Positions 9,204 through 17,504 of a stretch of DNA of 64,000 nucleotides are shown piece after piece. The position numbers and the translations under genes are program-made. How positions within the stretch are numbered: position 1 is the stretch's first letter; each line of letters begins with the position of its first letter. The notes beneath the pieces are model-generated. The model had not been told where the DNA came from. It worked only from the letters and a program-made list of their open reading frames with translations, and made no database searches. Origin of the DNA: JAKALD01 sp963817785. GTDB lineage: Bacteria; Pseudomonadota; Gammaproteobacteria; Burkholderiales; SG8-39. The stretch is from contig CAWFPL010000007.1 in NCBI GenBank assembly GCA_963817785.1, positions 186,001 through 250,000 of the forward strand. Reading direction: 5' to 3'.

Positions 9204-9838
9204 GACGCGCTCCCGCGGTTGCCCGGCGCCCGCTTGCGCCGGGCGCGCTCGAGCGCCGCAGCGACCACCGCGCGGCGCCGGGCGCGCTCGTCCCGGGCGG
9301 GGCTCGGGCGTCGCGCCTGCGGGCGCGCCAGGCGCGCCCCGCGCGCTTCGAAGCGCGCCTTGGCGGCGAGTGCATCGGCCTGGGTCCAGGCGGCGCGTTC
9401 GAGCGGCAGCGCAACCATCGCGATGCATTCGACCGGGCAGGGCGGCAGGCACAGCTCGCAGCCGGTGCACTGCTCCCCGAGCACGGTATGCATGAGGCTG
9501 GCAGCGCCGACGATGGCGTCCACCGGGCAGGCCTGGATGCACAGGGTGCAGCCGATGCAGCGCCGCTCATCGATCACGGCGCGCGCGCGCCCGACGATGC
9601 GCCCGCAGGCCGGATCGAGCGGCTTGGATTCGCGCCCGAGGAGCGCGGCGAGTCGCGCGATGACCGGCTCGCCGCCCGGCGGGCAGCGGTTGATGTCCGC
9701 CTCGGCGCGCGCGAGCGCCTCGGCGTAGGGGCGGCAGCCGGCGTAGCCGCACTTCGCGCACTGCGTCTGCGGCAGCAGCGCTTCGATGGCCTCAGGCGGC
9801 ACGCGGGGCGGCACTGCGCTCCTCCGCCGACCGCTCAC
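9200..9838 (-). CDS. rnfB: RnfB-type electron transport complex ferredoxin subunit
   Basis: A 212-residue iron-sulfur protein. The N-terminal Fe-S domain has LPQTQCAKCGYAGCRPYAEALA with a later C (NRCPPGG), the RnfB/RsxB signature. Two 4Fe-4S ferredoxin motifs follow: CIGCTLCIQACPVDA and CTGCELCLPPCPVEC. The basic tail (about residues 150-212) is variable. It lacks the long N-terminal hydrophobic anchor and no rnfACDGE genes are present, as is common for the stand-alone betaproteobacterial rnfB beside nth. The GTG at 9838 overlaps pyrD by 47 bp; GTG codons at 9814 and 9802 are alternative starts. Confidence 0.88.
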   Translation of the reverse strand: MSGRRRSAVPPRVPPEAIEALLPQTQCAKCGYAGCRPYAEALARAEADINRCPPGGEPVIARLAALLGRESKPLDPACGRIVGRARAVIDERRCIGCTLCIQACPVDAIVGAASLMHTVLGEQCTGCELCLPPCPVECIAMVALPLERAAWTQADALAAKARFEARGARLARPQARRPSPARDERARRRAVVAAALERARRKRAPGNRGSAS

Positions 9839-10847
9839 GCAGCGCCGCCGCGCATTCCCCGATCAGCTCCGGCCCGCGATAGATCAAGCCGGTGTACAGC
9901 TGCACCAGCGCGGCACCGGCGGCGCGCTTTTCGGCCGCATCGGAGCCCGACAGGATGCCGCCCGCGCCGATGAGCGCGACCTCGCCCTTGAGCTCGTCCG
10001 CGAGCGCGGCCAGCACGCGCGTGGCGCGGGCGCGGATCGGCGCGCCCGAGAGGCCGCCCGCCTCCGCGGCGTGCGGCAGGCCCTCGACGCCTTCGCGCGA
10101 AAGCGACGTGTTGGTGGCGATCACCCCGTCGATGCCGTGCCGGCGCACGGTCTCGGCGACGTCGCGGATCTGGCCCTCGCCCAGATCGGGCGCCACCTTC
10201 AGCACCAGCGGCACGCGCCTGCCGTGGCGCGCGGCGAGCTGCTCGCGCTCCCGCGCCAGGCGCGCGAGCAACCGGTCGAGCGCGTCGCGCTCCTGCAGGG
10301 AGCGCAGGCCCTGGGTGTTCGGCGAGGACACGTTCACGGTGACGTAGCTCGCCGCCGCATAGACCCGCTCCAGGCAGAGCGCGTAGTCGTCGTCGGCACG
10401 CTCGAGCGGCGTGTCGAAGTTCTTGCCGATGTTCACGCCCAGGATTCCGCGGTAGCGCGCGCGAGAGAGGTTGGCGACGAAGGCCTCGACCCCCACGTTA
10501 TTGAAGCCGAAGCGGTTGACGAGCGCGCGCGCCTGCGGCAGGCGGAACAGCCGCGGGCGCGGATTTCCCGGCTGCGGGCGCGGTGTCACGGTCCCGACCT
10601 CGAGAAAGCCGAAGCCGAGCGCGGCGAGCGCGTCGATGTGCGCGGCGTCCTTGTCCAGCCCGGCCGCCAGGCCGACCGGGTTGGGGAACTCGAGCCCCAT
10701 GGCGCGTACCGGCTGGGACGGCACCGCGCGCGCCGCCCAGCCGAGCACGCGCGCGCGGAGTGCGGCATCGGCGAGTCGCAGCGTCAGGGCGTGGGCGTTT
10801 TCCGGGTCGAGCGCGAACAGCAGCGGCCGCGCGAGCGCGTAGAGCAT
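9792..10847 (-). CDS. pyrD: Dihydroorotate dehydrogenase (quinone), class 2
   Basis: A 351-residue FMN enzyme that oxidises dihydroorotate to orotate in pyrimidine synthesis, passing electrons to quinone. The N-terminal helix (LYALARPLLFALDPENAHALTL) is the membrane-associated class 2 extension. Then come NPVGLAAGLDKDA, GFLEVGTVTPRPQPGNPRPRLFR, GVNIGKN, the catalytic-serine region YVTVNVSSPNTQGLR, KVAPDL, ATNTSLSREG, GGLSGAPI, GAGGI and QLYTGLIYRGP. Length matches the family. It lies between bpt and rnfB on the same strand. Confidence 0.97.
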   Translation of the reverse strand: MLYALARPLLFALDPENAHALTLRLADAALRARVLGWAARAVPSQPVRAMGLEFPNPVGLAAGLDKDAAHIDALAALGFGFLEVGTVTPRPQPGNPRPRLFRLPQARALVNRFGFNNVGVEAFVANLSRARYRGILGVNIGKNFDTPLERADDDYALCLERVYAAASYVTVNVSSPNTQGLRSLQERDALDRLLARLAREREQLAARHGRRVPLVLKVAPDLGEGQIRDVAETVRRHGIDGVIATNTSLSREGVEGLPHAAEAGGLSGAPIRARATRVLAALADELKGEVALIGAGGILSGSDAAEKRAAGAALVQLYTGLIYRGPELIGECAAALRERSAEERSAAPRAA

Positions 10848-10887
10848 GGCGCCATTTTACCGGCCGCGCCGCCCGCGGCGCGGCGCT

Positions 10888-11637
10888 TCACGAATTCGCG
10901 TCCCGCAGGTCGTCCCCGGACAGCCGCTGCCAGACCCCGCCGATGAAGCCCTCCATCGGCGCAAAGTGCGACTTGTAGGCCATCTTCGGGCTTTCGCGGA
11001 TCCAGTAGCCGAGGTACAGGTAGGGAAGACCGAGTTCGCGGCAGGCCTCGACCTGCCAGAGCACGTTGTAGGTGCCGAAGCTCGCGCCGCGCCGGTCCGG
11101 CTCGTAGAACGTGTACACAGAGGACAGTCCGTCGGGCAGGTAATCGACGATCGAAACCATGGCCAGCTGCCCCTGGTCGCGAAACTCGATCAGGCGGGTG
11201 TCGACGCGGCTCTGCAGCAGGAAGTGCGAGTACTGGTCGCGGCTGTCGTTGTCCATGCCGCCGCCGGAATGGCGCCTCGACTGGTAGCGCAGATACAGCG
11301 CGTAATGCTCCAGCCGGAACTTGAGCACCTGCGCATGCGCGGTGAGGCCGGCGTGCTGCTTCCAGGCGCGCCGCTGCGAGCGATTGGGCCGCAGCTCGGC
11401 CACCGGGATGCGCGCCGGCACGCATGCCCGGCAGCTGTCGCAGTGCGGCCGGTAGGTGAAGATGCCGCTGCGGCGGAACCCGGATTTCACCAGCGCGCCG
11501 TACAGCTCGGTGTCGATCAGGTGGCTGGGGGTGGCCACCTGGGAGCGCGCCATGCGCTCCGGGAGGTAGCTGCACGGGTACGGCGCAGTCACGTAGAACT
11601 GCAGGACCGCGTGAGGCAGGTCGTTGAGCCGGGACAT
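10888..11637 (-). CDS. bpt: Aspartate/glutamate leucyltransferase (Bpt; ATE family)
   Basis: A 249-residue aminoacyl-tRNA-protein transferase of the bacterial N-end rule. It adds Leu to N-terminal Asp/Glu of proteins for ClpAP degradation. Family features are PCSYLPERMARSQVATP, GFRRSGIFTYRPHCDSCRACVPARIPV (two Cys pairs), RDQYSHFLLQSRVDT, YTFYEPD, SFGTYNVLWQ, and YLGYWIRESPKMAYKSHFAP. The ATG at 11637 (MSRLNDLPH) gives the usual length; an upstream TTG would overlap aat. The neighbour aat encodes the other bacterial N-end-rule transferase, the standard pairing in betaproteobacteria. Confidence 0.92.
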   Translation of the reverse strand: MSRLNDLPHAVLQFYVTAPYPCSYLPERMARSQVATPSHLIDTELYGALVKSGFRRSGIFTYRPHCDSCRACVPARIPVAELRPNRSQRRAWKQHAGLTAHAQVLKFRLEHYALYLRYQSRRHSGGGMDNDSRDQYSHFLLQSRVDTRLIEFRDQGQLAMVSIVDYLPDGLSSVYTFYEPDRRGASFGTYNVLWQVEACRELGLPYLYLGYWIRESPKMAYKSHFAPMEGFIGGVWQRLSGDDLRDANS

Positions 11638-11684
11638 GAATTGCGCGTCTCGCCGTGCGTTTGCCAAACCCCGCGGCGGGGACT

Positions 11685-12377
11685 TCAGCGCGCGGTTGCG
11701 CGCTGCCAAGACCCCGGCGGCTCGGGATAGTTTACCAATGCCGAGAGCGCGCGCAAGAAGTCGCGCCGGGGAATTTCACGCGCGCCGAGCGACACGAGCA
11801 GCGCAGTCCTCACCTGGCAGTCGATGAGCGGAAAGCCGCGCGCGCGCAATTCCTGCACCAGCGCCACGAGCGCCACCTTGGAGGCATCGGTGGCGTGCGA
11901 GAACATGGACTCGCCGTAGAACATGCGCCCGAGCGCGACCCCGTACAGCCCGCCCACCAATTCTCCGTCGCGCCAGGTTTCGAAGCTGTGCGCGTAGCCG
12001 GCCCGATGCAGCGCCAGGTAGGCCCGGCGCATATCGTCGCCGAGCCAGGTTCCGCCGTCGCCCGTGCGCGGCGCGGCGCAGCCGGCGAGCACGCGCCCGA
12101 AGGCGCCGTCGATGCGCACCTCGTAGCCTTTGTTGCGCGCGCTCTTGGCTAGCGAGCGCGATACCTTCAGCGCGTCGCAGTACAGCACCAGGCGCGGATC
12201 GGGCGACCACCACAGGATCGGCTCGTTGCCCGAGTACCACGGAAAGATTCCGCGGCGGTAGGCCGCGAGCAGCCGCTCGGGCGACAGGTCGCCGCCAGCG
12301 CACAGCAGGCCGTTCGGGTCCCGCCGCGCGCGTTCGACCGGGGGAAACGAAGCGCCGGGATCGAGCCAGGGAATCAT
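11685..12377 (-). CDS. aat: Leucyl/phenylalanyl-tRNA-protein transferase
   Basis: A 230-residue L/F-transferase that adds Leu or Phe to proteins with N-terminal Arg or Lys, feeding them to ClpAP. Conserved parts are MIPWLDPGASFPPVERA, NGLLCAGGDLSPERLLAAYRRGIFPWY, EPILWWSPDPR, TWLGDDMRRAYLALHRAGYAHSFETW, ELVGGLYGVALGRMFYGESMFS and DCQV. The ATG at 12377 gives the usual N terminus. It is first in the aat-bpt-pyrD-rnfB-nth run, with 47 bp to bpt. Confidence 0.95.
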   Translation of the reverse strand: MIPWLDPGASFPPVERARRDPNGLLCAGGDLSPERLLAAYRRGIFPWYSGNEPILWWSPDPRLVLYCDALKVSRSLAKSARNKGYEVRIDGAFGRVLAGCAAPRTGDGGTWLGDDMRRAYLALHRAGYAHSFETWRDGELVGGLYGVALGRMFYGESMFSHATDASKVALVALVQELRARGFPLIDCQVRTALLVSLGAREIPRRDFLRALSALVNYPEPPGSWQRATAR

Positions 12378-12655
12378 GGATGCAGCACGCTCTCGAGGCG
12401 GGTCGCCCGGCCGCCGCCCGGGTGTCGGCGTCAGGATCGGCCTCGACGCGGCATGATGCCACGGTCCCGCCGGACCGCGGGGTGCACCGTCGGCGTGCGA
12501 AAAACCCGCGGACGCATCACAATGGTGCAGCGACGGTGCGGGCAATCCGCCCGGAAAAAGAACCTTAACGCGTATCGGCAGCGAGTCGGCAGTTGGCGCC
12601 CGGTTCTTCCCCGAAGCCATGATTTCGTCATTTCTCGAGTGGAGGCGGCAATACC

Positions 12656-13864
12656 ATGCAGGCCCTGAAATCCGGTTCCGACGTTCTGTTCATCCTGCTT
12701 GGCGCGATCCTCGTGCTCGCGATGCACGCCGGGTTCGCGTTTCTCGAGCTCGGCACGGTGCGCTCCAAGAACCAGGTGAACGCGCTGGTGAAGATCCTGA
12801 GCGATTTTTCGGTCTCCACCGTGGCCTATTTCTGCATCGGCTACGGCATCGCCTACGGCGTGTCGTTCTTCAGCGGCGCCGAGCAGCTGGCGCAGAAAAA
12901 CGGCTACGAGCTGGTGCGCTTCTTCTTCCTGCTCACCTTCGCGGCCGCGGTGCCGGCGATCGTCTCGGGCGGCATCGCCGAGCGCGCGCGGTTCTACCCG
13001 CAGCTGCTCGCGACGCTGCTCATCGTCGCGCTGGTGTACCCGCTGTTCGAGGGCATCGCCTGGAACCACCGCTTCGGCGTGCAGGCCTGGCTGCAGGCGC
13101 ACTTCGGCGCCGAGTTTCACGACTTCGCGGGCTCGGTGGTGGTGCACGCAGTCGGCGGCTGGATCGGGCTGGCCGCGGTCCTGCTGCTCGGCCCGCGCAG
13201 GGGCCGCTACAGCAGGGACGGGCGCATCAATGCGCATCCGCCGTCCTCGATCCCGTTCCTCGCGCTGGGGGCGTGGATTCTGACGGTGGGCTGGTTCGGC
13301 TTCAACGTCATGTCGGCGCAGTCGATCGACAAGGTGAGCGGCCTGGTCGCGGTGAACTCGCTCATGGCGATGGCCGGCGGCACGCTCGCCGCGCTGCTCG
13401 CGGGCAAGAACGATCCGGGGTTCGTGCATAACGGCCCGCTCGCCGGTCTGGTCGCGGTGTGTGCCGGGTCGGACGTCATGCACCCGGTCGGCGCGTTCGT
13501 GGTCGGCGCCGCGGCCGGCGCGATGTTCGTCTATCTGTTCACCGTCACGCAGAACCGCTGGAAGATCGACGACGTGCTCGGCGTGTGGCCGCTGCACGGG
13601 CTGTGCGGCGCCTGGGGCGGGATCGCCTGCGGCATCTTCGGCTCGAGGGCGCTCGGCGGCATGGGCGGCGTGAGCTTCATGTCGCAGCTCGCCGGCACCG
13701 CGCTCGGCATCGTGGTCGCGCTGGCGGGCGGCGGCATCGTCTACGGCGCGATCAAGGCGACGCTCGGCCTGCGGCTCGACGAGGAGGAGGAGTTCAACGG
13801 CGCCGATCTGTCGATCCACAAGATCTCGGCCGCGCCGGAGCGCGAGGCGGGCAGGGGCGGCTGA
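12656..13864 (+). CDS. amt: Ammonium transporter Amt
   Basis: A 402-residue integral membrane Amt/MEP/Rh channel with about 11 hydrophobic helices. Diagnostic segments are ILVLAMHAGFAFLELGTVRSKNQVNAL near the start, GGIAERARF, the family signature DFAGSVVVHAVGGWIGL with one pore histidine, TVGWFGFNVMSA, and DDVLGVWPLHGLCGAWGGIACGIFG with the second. The cytoplasmic tail is short and acidic. There is no signal peptide and no adjacent glnK, which usually accompanies amt. The ATG is preceded by GGAGG at about 12 nt. The 278-bp upstream region probably holds its promoter; I could not recognise a convincing sigma-54 site. Confidence 0.92.
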   Translation: MQALKSGSDVLFILLGAILVLAMHAGFAFLELGTVRSKNQVNALVKILSDFSVSTVAYFCIGYGIAYGVSFFSGAEQLAQKNGYELVRFFFLLTFAAAVPAIVSGGIAERARFYPQLLATLLIVALVYPLFEGIAWNHRFGVQAWLQAHFGAEFHDFAGSVVVHAVGGWIGLAAVLLLGPRRGRYSRDGRINAHPPSSIPFLALGAWILTVGWFGFNVMSAQSIDKVSGLVAVNSLMAMAGGTLAALLAGKNDPGFVHNGPLAGLVAVCAGSDVMHPVGAFVVGAAAGAMFVYLFTVTQNRWKIDDVLGVWPLHGLCGAWGGIACGIFGSRALGGMGGVSFMSQLAGTALGIVVALAGGGIVYGAIKATLGLRLDEEEEFNGADLSIHKISAAPEREAGRGG

Positions 13865-13882
13865 CGCGGCGCGGCCGCGCGC

Positions 13883-14419
13883 TCAGCGCGGCGCGATGTC
13901 GCCGGCGTGGAAGCCGAAGCTGCCGCGCTTGCGGTCCTCGAACCAGTACTTGAGCGTGAGCCCGACGGTGCGGAACGCGATCTCGGGCCACGGCACCTGC
14001 GCCTCCTCGAACAGCGCCACGTCGAGGCTTTCCATGCCGGGCTTGAAATCCAGGTTCGCCAGGCGCGCGCGGTAGAACAGGTGCACCTGGTTCACGTGCG
14101 GCACCGACAGCATGCTGAAGGGCTCGCCGAGCTCGACGCGCGCGCCGGCCTCTTCGAGCGTCTCGCGCAGCGCGGCCTCGCCGGCGGTCTCGTCGTTCTC
14201 CATGAACCCCGCCGGCAGCGTCCAGTAGCCGTAGCGCGGCTCGATCGCGCGGCGGCACAGCAGCAGCCTGCCGTCCCATTCCGGAACGCAGCCCACCACC
14301 AGCTTCGGGTTCTGGTAATGGATCTCGCCGCAGCCGTCGCACACGTAGCGCGGCAGCGAGTCGCCGGGAGGCACGCGCTTGAGCACCGGCGCACCGCAGT
14401 TCGAGCAGAATTTCATCAT
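13883..14419 (-). CDS. Nudix hydrolase with N-terminal zinc ribbon
   Basis: A 178-residue protein. Residues 1-35 form a zinc ribbon (CSNCGAPVLKR ... YVCDGCGEIHYQNPK), as in NudC-like and ADP-ribose/NADH pyrophosphatases. The Nudix box is GFMENDETAGEAALRETLEEAGARVE, with all of the GX5EX7REUXEEXGU residues. It probably hydrolyses a nucleoside diphosphate derivative such as ADP-ribose; specificity is not readable. It converges with amt with an 18-bp gap and diverges from the AAA ATPase remnant. ATG at 14419 is chosen because it is followed immediately by the conserved KFCSNCG. Confidence 0.88.
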   Translation of the reverse strand: MMKFCSNCGAPVLKRVPPGDSLPRYVCDGCGEIHYQNPKLVVGCVPEWDGRLLLCRRAIEPRYGYWTLPAGFMENDETAGEAALRETLEEAGARVELGEPFSMLSVPHVNQVHLFYRARLANLDFKPGMESLDVALFEEAQVPWPEIAFRTVGLTLKYWFEDRKRGSFGFHAGDIAPR

Positions 14420-14454
14420 GCGATCGTGCAAAAACCGCCTGTATGATACCTGCG

Positions 14455-14715
14455 ATGCGTCCGTTCCACGTCGAGGCGATCCTCGCCTCGGAGCTGCGCG
14501 CCGCCGCGAGCGGCCAGCACACGCCGGTGATGCTGTGGGGCGCGCCCGGCGTGGGCAAGTCGCGCATCGTCGCCGCGCTGGCCGCCGCCGAGGACGTGCC
14601 GCTGCTCGACGTGCGGCTCGCGCAGATGGAGCCGAGCGACCTGCGCGGCATCCCGTTTCGCGACGGCGAGCACGTGCAGTGGTCGGTGCCCGCGCTGCTG
14701 CCGGACGCGGGCCGC
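14455..14715 (+). pseudogene. MoxR-like AAA+ ATPase, N-terminal fragment
   Basis: The first ~87 codons encode the start of a MoxR-like ATPase: VMLWGAPGVGKSRIVAALA is Walker A, followed by PLLDVRLAQMEPSDLRGIPF. After ALLPDAG, exactly where Walker B should follow, the frame turns into meaningless Arg/Ala-rich sequence. In frame +1 the sequence continues as the C-terminal part of a VWA-like protein. The rest of the ATPase and the beginning of the partner gene are absent. ATPase/VWA-like gene pairs of this kind are normally adjacent, so one deletion would produce this fusion. Confidence 0.7.
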
Positions 14716-14719
14716 CCCG

Positions 14720-15361
14720 CTCGACGCCGATGGGCTCGAGGAGCGCCGGAGCCAGCGCCTCGCCGCGAGCGCGCTCGCGGCATCGCGCGCGGGGCGGCTG
14801 TACCCGAATTGGCAGCGCGCGCTCGGCGATCTCGCCCGCCCGCGCCTTCCGTGGCGCGCGCTGCTGGCGCGCTTCCTCACCTCGATCGCGCCCGACGACT
14901 ACGGCTACGAGCGTCCCAGCCGCCGCCAGGAGAGCGCGGGCGGCGCGATCTTTCCCGGCCGGATCGGGCGCCTGGCACAGCTGGTGGTCGCGCTCGACAC
15001 CAGCCGCTCGATCGGGCGCGGCGAGCTGGAGGAGTTTCTCGACGAGCTCGACGCGCTGCACGGCCAGCTGCGCGCGCGCGTGGTGCTCGCGGCCTGCGAT
15101 GCGGAGCTTGCGCCGCACGCGCCCTGGACGTTCGAGCCCTGGGAGCGGATCGCGCTTCCCGCGCGCCTCGGCGGCGGAGGCGGCACGCGCTTCACTCCCG
15201 TGTTCGACTGGGTGCGCGCAGCCGCGTGGCGCCCGGACGCGCTGCTGTACTTCACCGACGCGCTCGGCGAATTTCCCGAACTCGCGCCGCAATACCCGGT
15301 GCTATGGATCGTCAAGGGACGCGGCGAGGTGCCCTGGGGCGAGCGCGTGCAGCTGAACTGA
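14720..15361 (+). pseudogene. VWA-like (DUF2201-type) protein, C-terminal fragment
   Basis: Read from 14720 this gives a continuous sensible protein tail: YPNWQRALGDLARPRLPWRALLARFL, YGYERPSRRQ, then LVVALDTSRSIGRGELEEFLDEL with a DTSxS metal-site motif, and GGGGTRFTPVFDW, ALLYFTDALGEFP, and PVLWIVKGRG before the stop. This is the C-terminal half of the VWA-like metallopeptidase-associated family that pairs with MoxR ATPases. The N-terminal half and start codon are missing because of the junction at about 14,716. Confidence 0.65.
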
Positions 15362-15365
15362 GCGC

Positions 15366-16040
15366 TCAGCGCGCGATCCGCGGCGGCAGATCGCCCAGGC
15401 TCTCGAGCATGCCGTCGGGCTGAAAGCCGAGCCGGTCCATCGGCGCCGCGCCGCGGTTGATCCAGAACACGGTGAAGCCGAAGGACTTGGCGCCGAGCGC
15501 GTCCCAGCAGTTCGAGGACACGAAGCCGGTGCGCGCCGCCGGCACGCCGAGCCGGTTGACCGCGGACTGGTACACCTGCGGCGCCGGCTTGAAGATCCTG
15601 AGCGGCTCGACGCTGAGCACCGCGTCGAATGCGCCCTGCAGGCCGCGGTTCCTCAGCAGCGGCTCGATCATGTCGGGCGAGCCGTTGGTCAGGATCGCGA
15701 GCTTGCGCCGGTCGCCCCTGAGCTGCGCGAGCGCGGCCGGAACGTCGGGGTAGGGCTCGAGCTGCAAGTACGCGGCGGAGAGGGCCTGCGCCCGCGCGTC
15801 GTCGAGCGCGAGCCCCAGCGTCTCGCACGAGTACGCGAGCGCCTCGCGCGTCACCACGGAGAACGGCGCATAGCGGTTCATCAGGCTGCGCTGCCAGCTG
15901 TACTCGAGCTGCTTCTGGCGCCACAGCCGCGACAGCGCGGCGCCCTGGCCGGGCCAGAATTCCTCGCAGCGCGCGCTCACCGCGTGCACGTCGAACAAGG
16001 TGCCGTAGGCGTCGAACACCAGAGCGTCGAGGGCCATCAT
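15366..16040 (-). CDS. (S)-2-haloacid dehalogenase-like HAD hydrolase, type II
   Basis: A 224-residue HAD-superfamily protein of the haloacid dehalogenase type II group. Motif I FDAYGTLFDVHAV contains the nucleophile Asp, motif II is LAILTNGSPDM, motif III lies in RIFKPAPQVYQSAVNRLG, and motif IV is FVSSNCWDALGAKSFGF, close to the L-2-DEX motif SSNxWD. Such enzymes convert (S)-2-haloacids to 2-hydroxyacids. A physiological role in phosphatase-like or housekeeping reactions cannot be excluded. The ATG at 16040 follows GGAG by 5 nt. Confidence 0.87.
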   Translation of the reverse strand: MMALDALVFDAYGTLFDVHAVSARCEEFWPGQGAALSRLWRQKQLEYSWQRSLMNRYAPFSVVTREALAYSCETLGLALDDARAQALSAAYLQLEPYPDVPAALAQLRGDRRKLAILTNGSPDMIEPLLRNRGLQGAFDAVLSVEPLRIFKPAPQVYQSAVNRLGVPAARTGFVSSNCWDALGAKSFGFTVFWINRGAAPMDRLGFQPDGMLESLGDLPPRIAR

Positions 16041-16170
16041 CGGTCTCCGCTGGGGCCGGGAAGCGTGTGTGCCGATGTTAAACTGGATCCGACGGCGCGC
16101 CCAGATCGCGCGCGTTCCGCGACCCCGAGCGTTCACCGATGACGCAGGCAACCGACAGCGCGGCCGCGCC

Positions 16171-16380
16171 TTGAAGCACCTGCTGCTGCTCGGCGCGGGG
16201 CATGCGCTCGTCGGCGAGCGTCTCGAGCGCTACGTCGCTCAGCGGCGCGTTCTCGCCCTGATCAGCTGCGGCGCGCGCTACGCGATCGCCTCGTGGGACG
16301 GGCTGTCGGCCGAGGGGCGCTGGCTGTGGCGACTCAAGGATCGCATCGACCGCGGCTGGATCGCGCATTTCAACGGCTAG
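16171..16380 (+). pseudogene. FAD-dependent pyridine-nucleotide oxidoreductase, extremes only
   Basis: The reading frame starting at TTG 16171 gives LKHLLLLGAGHA, the usual N-terminal FAD-binding strand of NADH dehydrogenase/selenide-kinase-associated oxidoreductases. It jumps at once to RRVLALISCGARYAIASWDGLSAEGRWLWRLKDRIDRGWIAHFNG, which is the C terminus of the same family. About 300 residues between them are missing, without loss of frame. This is the third gene in the first 17 kb with a missing middle. Confidence 0.55.
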
Positions 16381-16553
16381 GCCGCGTCGAGCCGCTACGG
16401 CTCACGCCACGGCCTGCACTGGCCATTTCGTTGAGCCCGGTCCACGCGCGGCGAGCCGGGATTTGGTATAACACAGCACGGTTCGGGTCGCGCCGTGCCC
16501 GCGGGGCTGGCGCTCGCCGCGCTGCACACGCAACCGCCACAGGGGAGATCATC

Positions 16554-17504
16554 ATGATGAGGGGACTTGCCGCTGTCGCCGCCGCGCTCGCGCTGCTGGC
16601 GCCGTTCACCGCTTCCGCCCAGTATCCCGATCGACCGGTCAAGATCGTCGTGCCCTGGCCGGCGGGCGGGGACACCGACAACATCTTCCGGCCGTTCGCG
16701 CCGCTGCTGCAGAAGCAGCTCGGCCAGACAGTGGTGATCGCCAACGTGAAAGGCGCCTCGGGCACCGTGGGCGAGCGCGACGCGAAGAACTCGCCGGCCG
16801 ACGGCTACACGCTGTTCGCGGCGCACGACTTCATCCACTCGGCGTATTACACCGGCGTCACCGACGTGCGCTACACGGACTTCGATCCCATCTGCCTGAT
16901 CACGGCGACGCCTTCGATCATCACCGCCAGCCCGAAGACGCCGTACAACGACTGGAAGGGCCTGTACGCCTACGCCAAGGCCCATCCGGGCGAGGTCACG
17001 GTCGGCGCTTCGCTCGGCTCCACCAGCCAGTTCTCGATGGCGCTCGTGGAGAAGGCCGCGGGTCTCAAGTTCAAGTACATCCCGTATGACGGCCTCGCGC
17101 CGCGCATGAACGCGATTCTCGGCGGCCACATCGATCTCACCGATTCCGACCTGACGCAGAATTCGAAGGTGCAGGCCGGGCTGCTCAAGTTCATCGCCAT
17201 CCTGAGCGAGAAGCGCAACCCGGATATCCCGAACGTGCCGACCATGAAGGACCTGGGCTACAACGTCGTGTACGCGGTCTCGCGCGGACTGATGGTGCCG
17301 AAGGGCACGCCGCAAGCCGCCGAGGTGAAGCTCGAGTCCGCCTGCGCCGCGGCGGCGAAGGACCCCGCGTTCGCGAAGGCGATGGCGCTGCAAGGCACCG
17401 ACGTGGATTTCCGCGACCGCAAGGGCTACGCCGAATTCCTCAAGACCGATGACGCGCTGTACAAGCAGGTGTCCGAGGAGCTCGGGCTGCTGAAGAAACG
17501 CTGA
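16554..17504 (+). CDS. tctC: TTT-family periplasmic solute-binding protein (Bug/TctC)
   Basis: A 316-residue extracytoplasmic receptor. The signal peptide MMRGLAAVAAALALLAPFTASA is followed by the Bug signature QYPDRPVKIVVPWPAGGDTDNIFRPFAPLLQKQLGQ and then VKGASGTVGERDAKNSPADGYTLF, LGSTSQFSMALVEKAAGLKFKYIPYDG and the C-terminal LMVPKGTP. These proteins bind carboxylates and deliver them to TctAB. The ATG has GGGGAG 8 nt upstream. The gene overlaps tctB by one base (TGATG), so the three genes form one operon. The ligand is unknown; Asp/Glu replaced by D at GGDTD hints at a dicarboxylate-type pocket only weakly. Confidence 0.9.
   Translation: MMRGLAAVAAALALLAPFTASAQYPDRPVKIVVPWPAGGDTDNIFRPFAPLLQKQLGQTVVIANVKGASGTVGERDAKNSPADGYTLFAAHDFIHSAYYTGVTDVRYTDFDPICLITATPSIITASPKTPYNDWKGLYAYAKAHPGEVTVGASLGSTSQFSMALVEKAAGLKFKYIPYDGLAPRMNAILGGHIDLTDSDLTQNSKVQAGLLKFIAILSEKRNPDIPNVPTMKDLGYNVVYAVSRGLMVPKGTPQAAEVKLESACAAAAKDPAFAKAMALQGTDVDFRDRKGYAEFLKTDDALYKQVSEELGLLKKR

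Noticed and set aside
12378..12655. Possible sigma-54 promoter or NtrC sites upstream of amt
   Set aside because: GGTGC-containing repeats are present, but no TGGCAC-N5-TTGCA element with correct GG/GC spacing was found.
12431..13819. A 462-codon frame opposite amt
   Set aside because: The amt protein has continuous family motifs; the antisense is His/Arg-rich noise.
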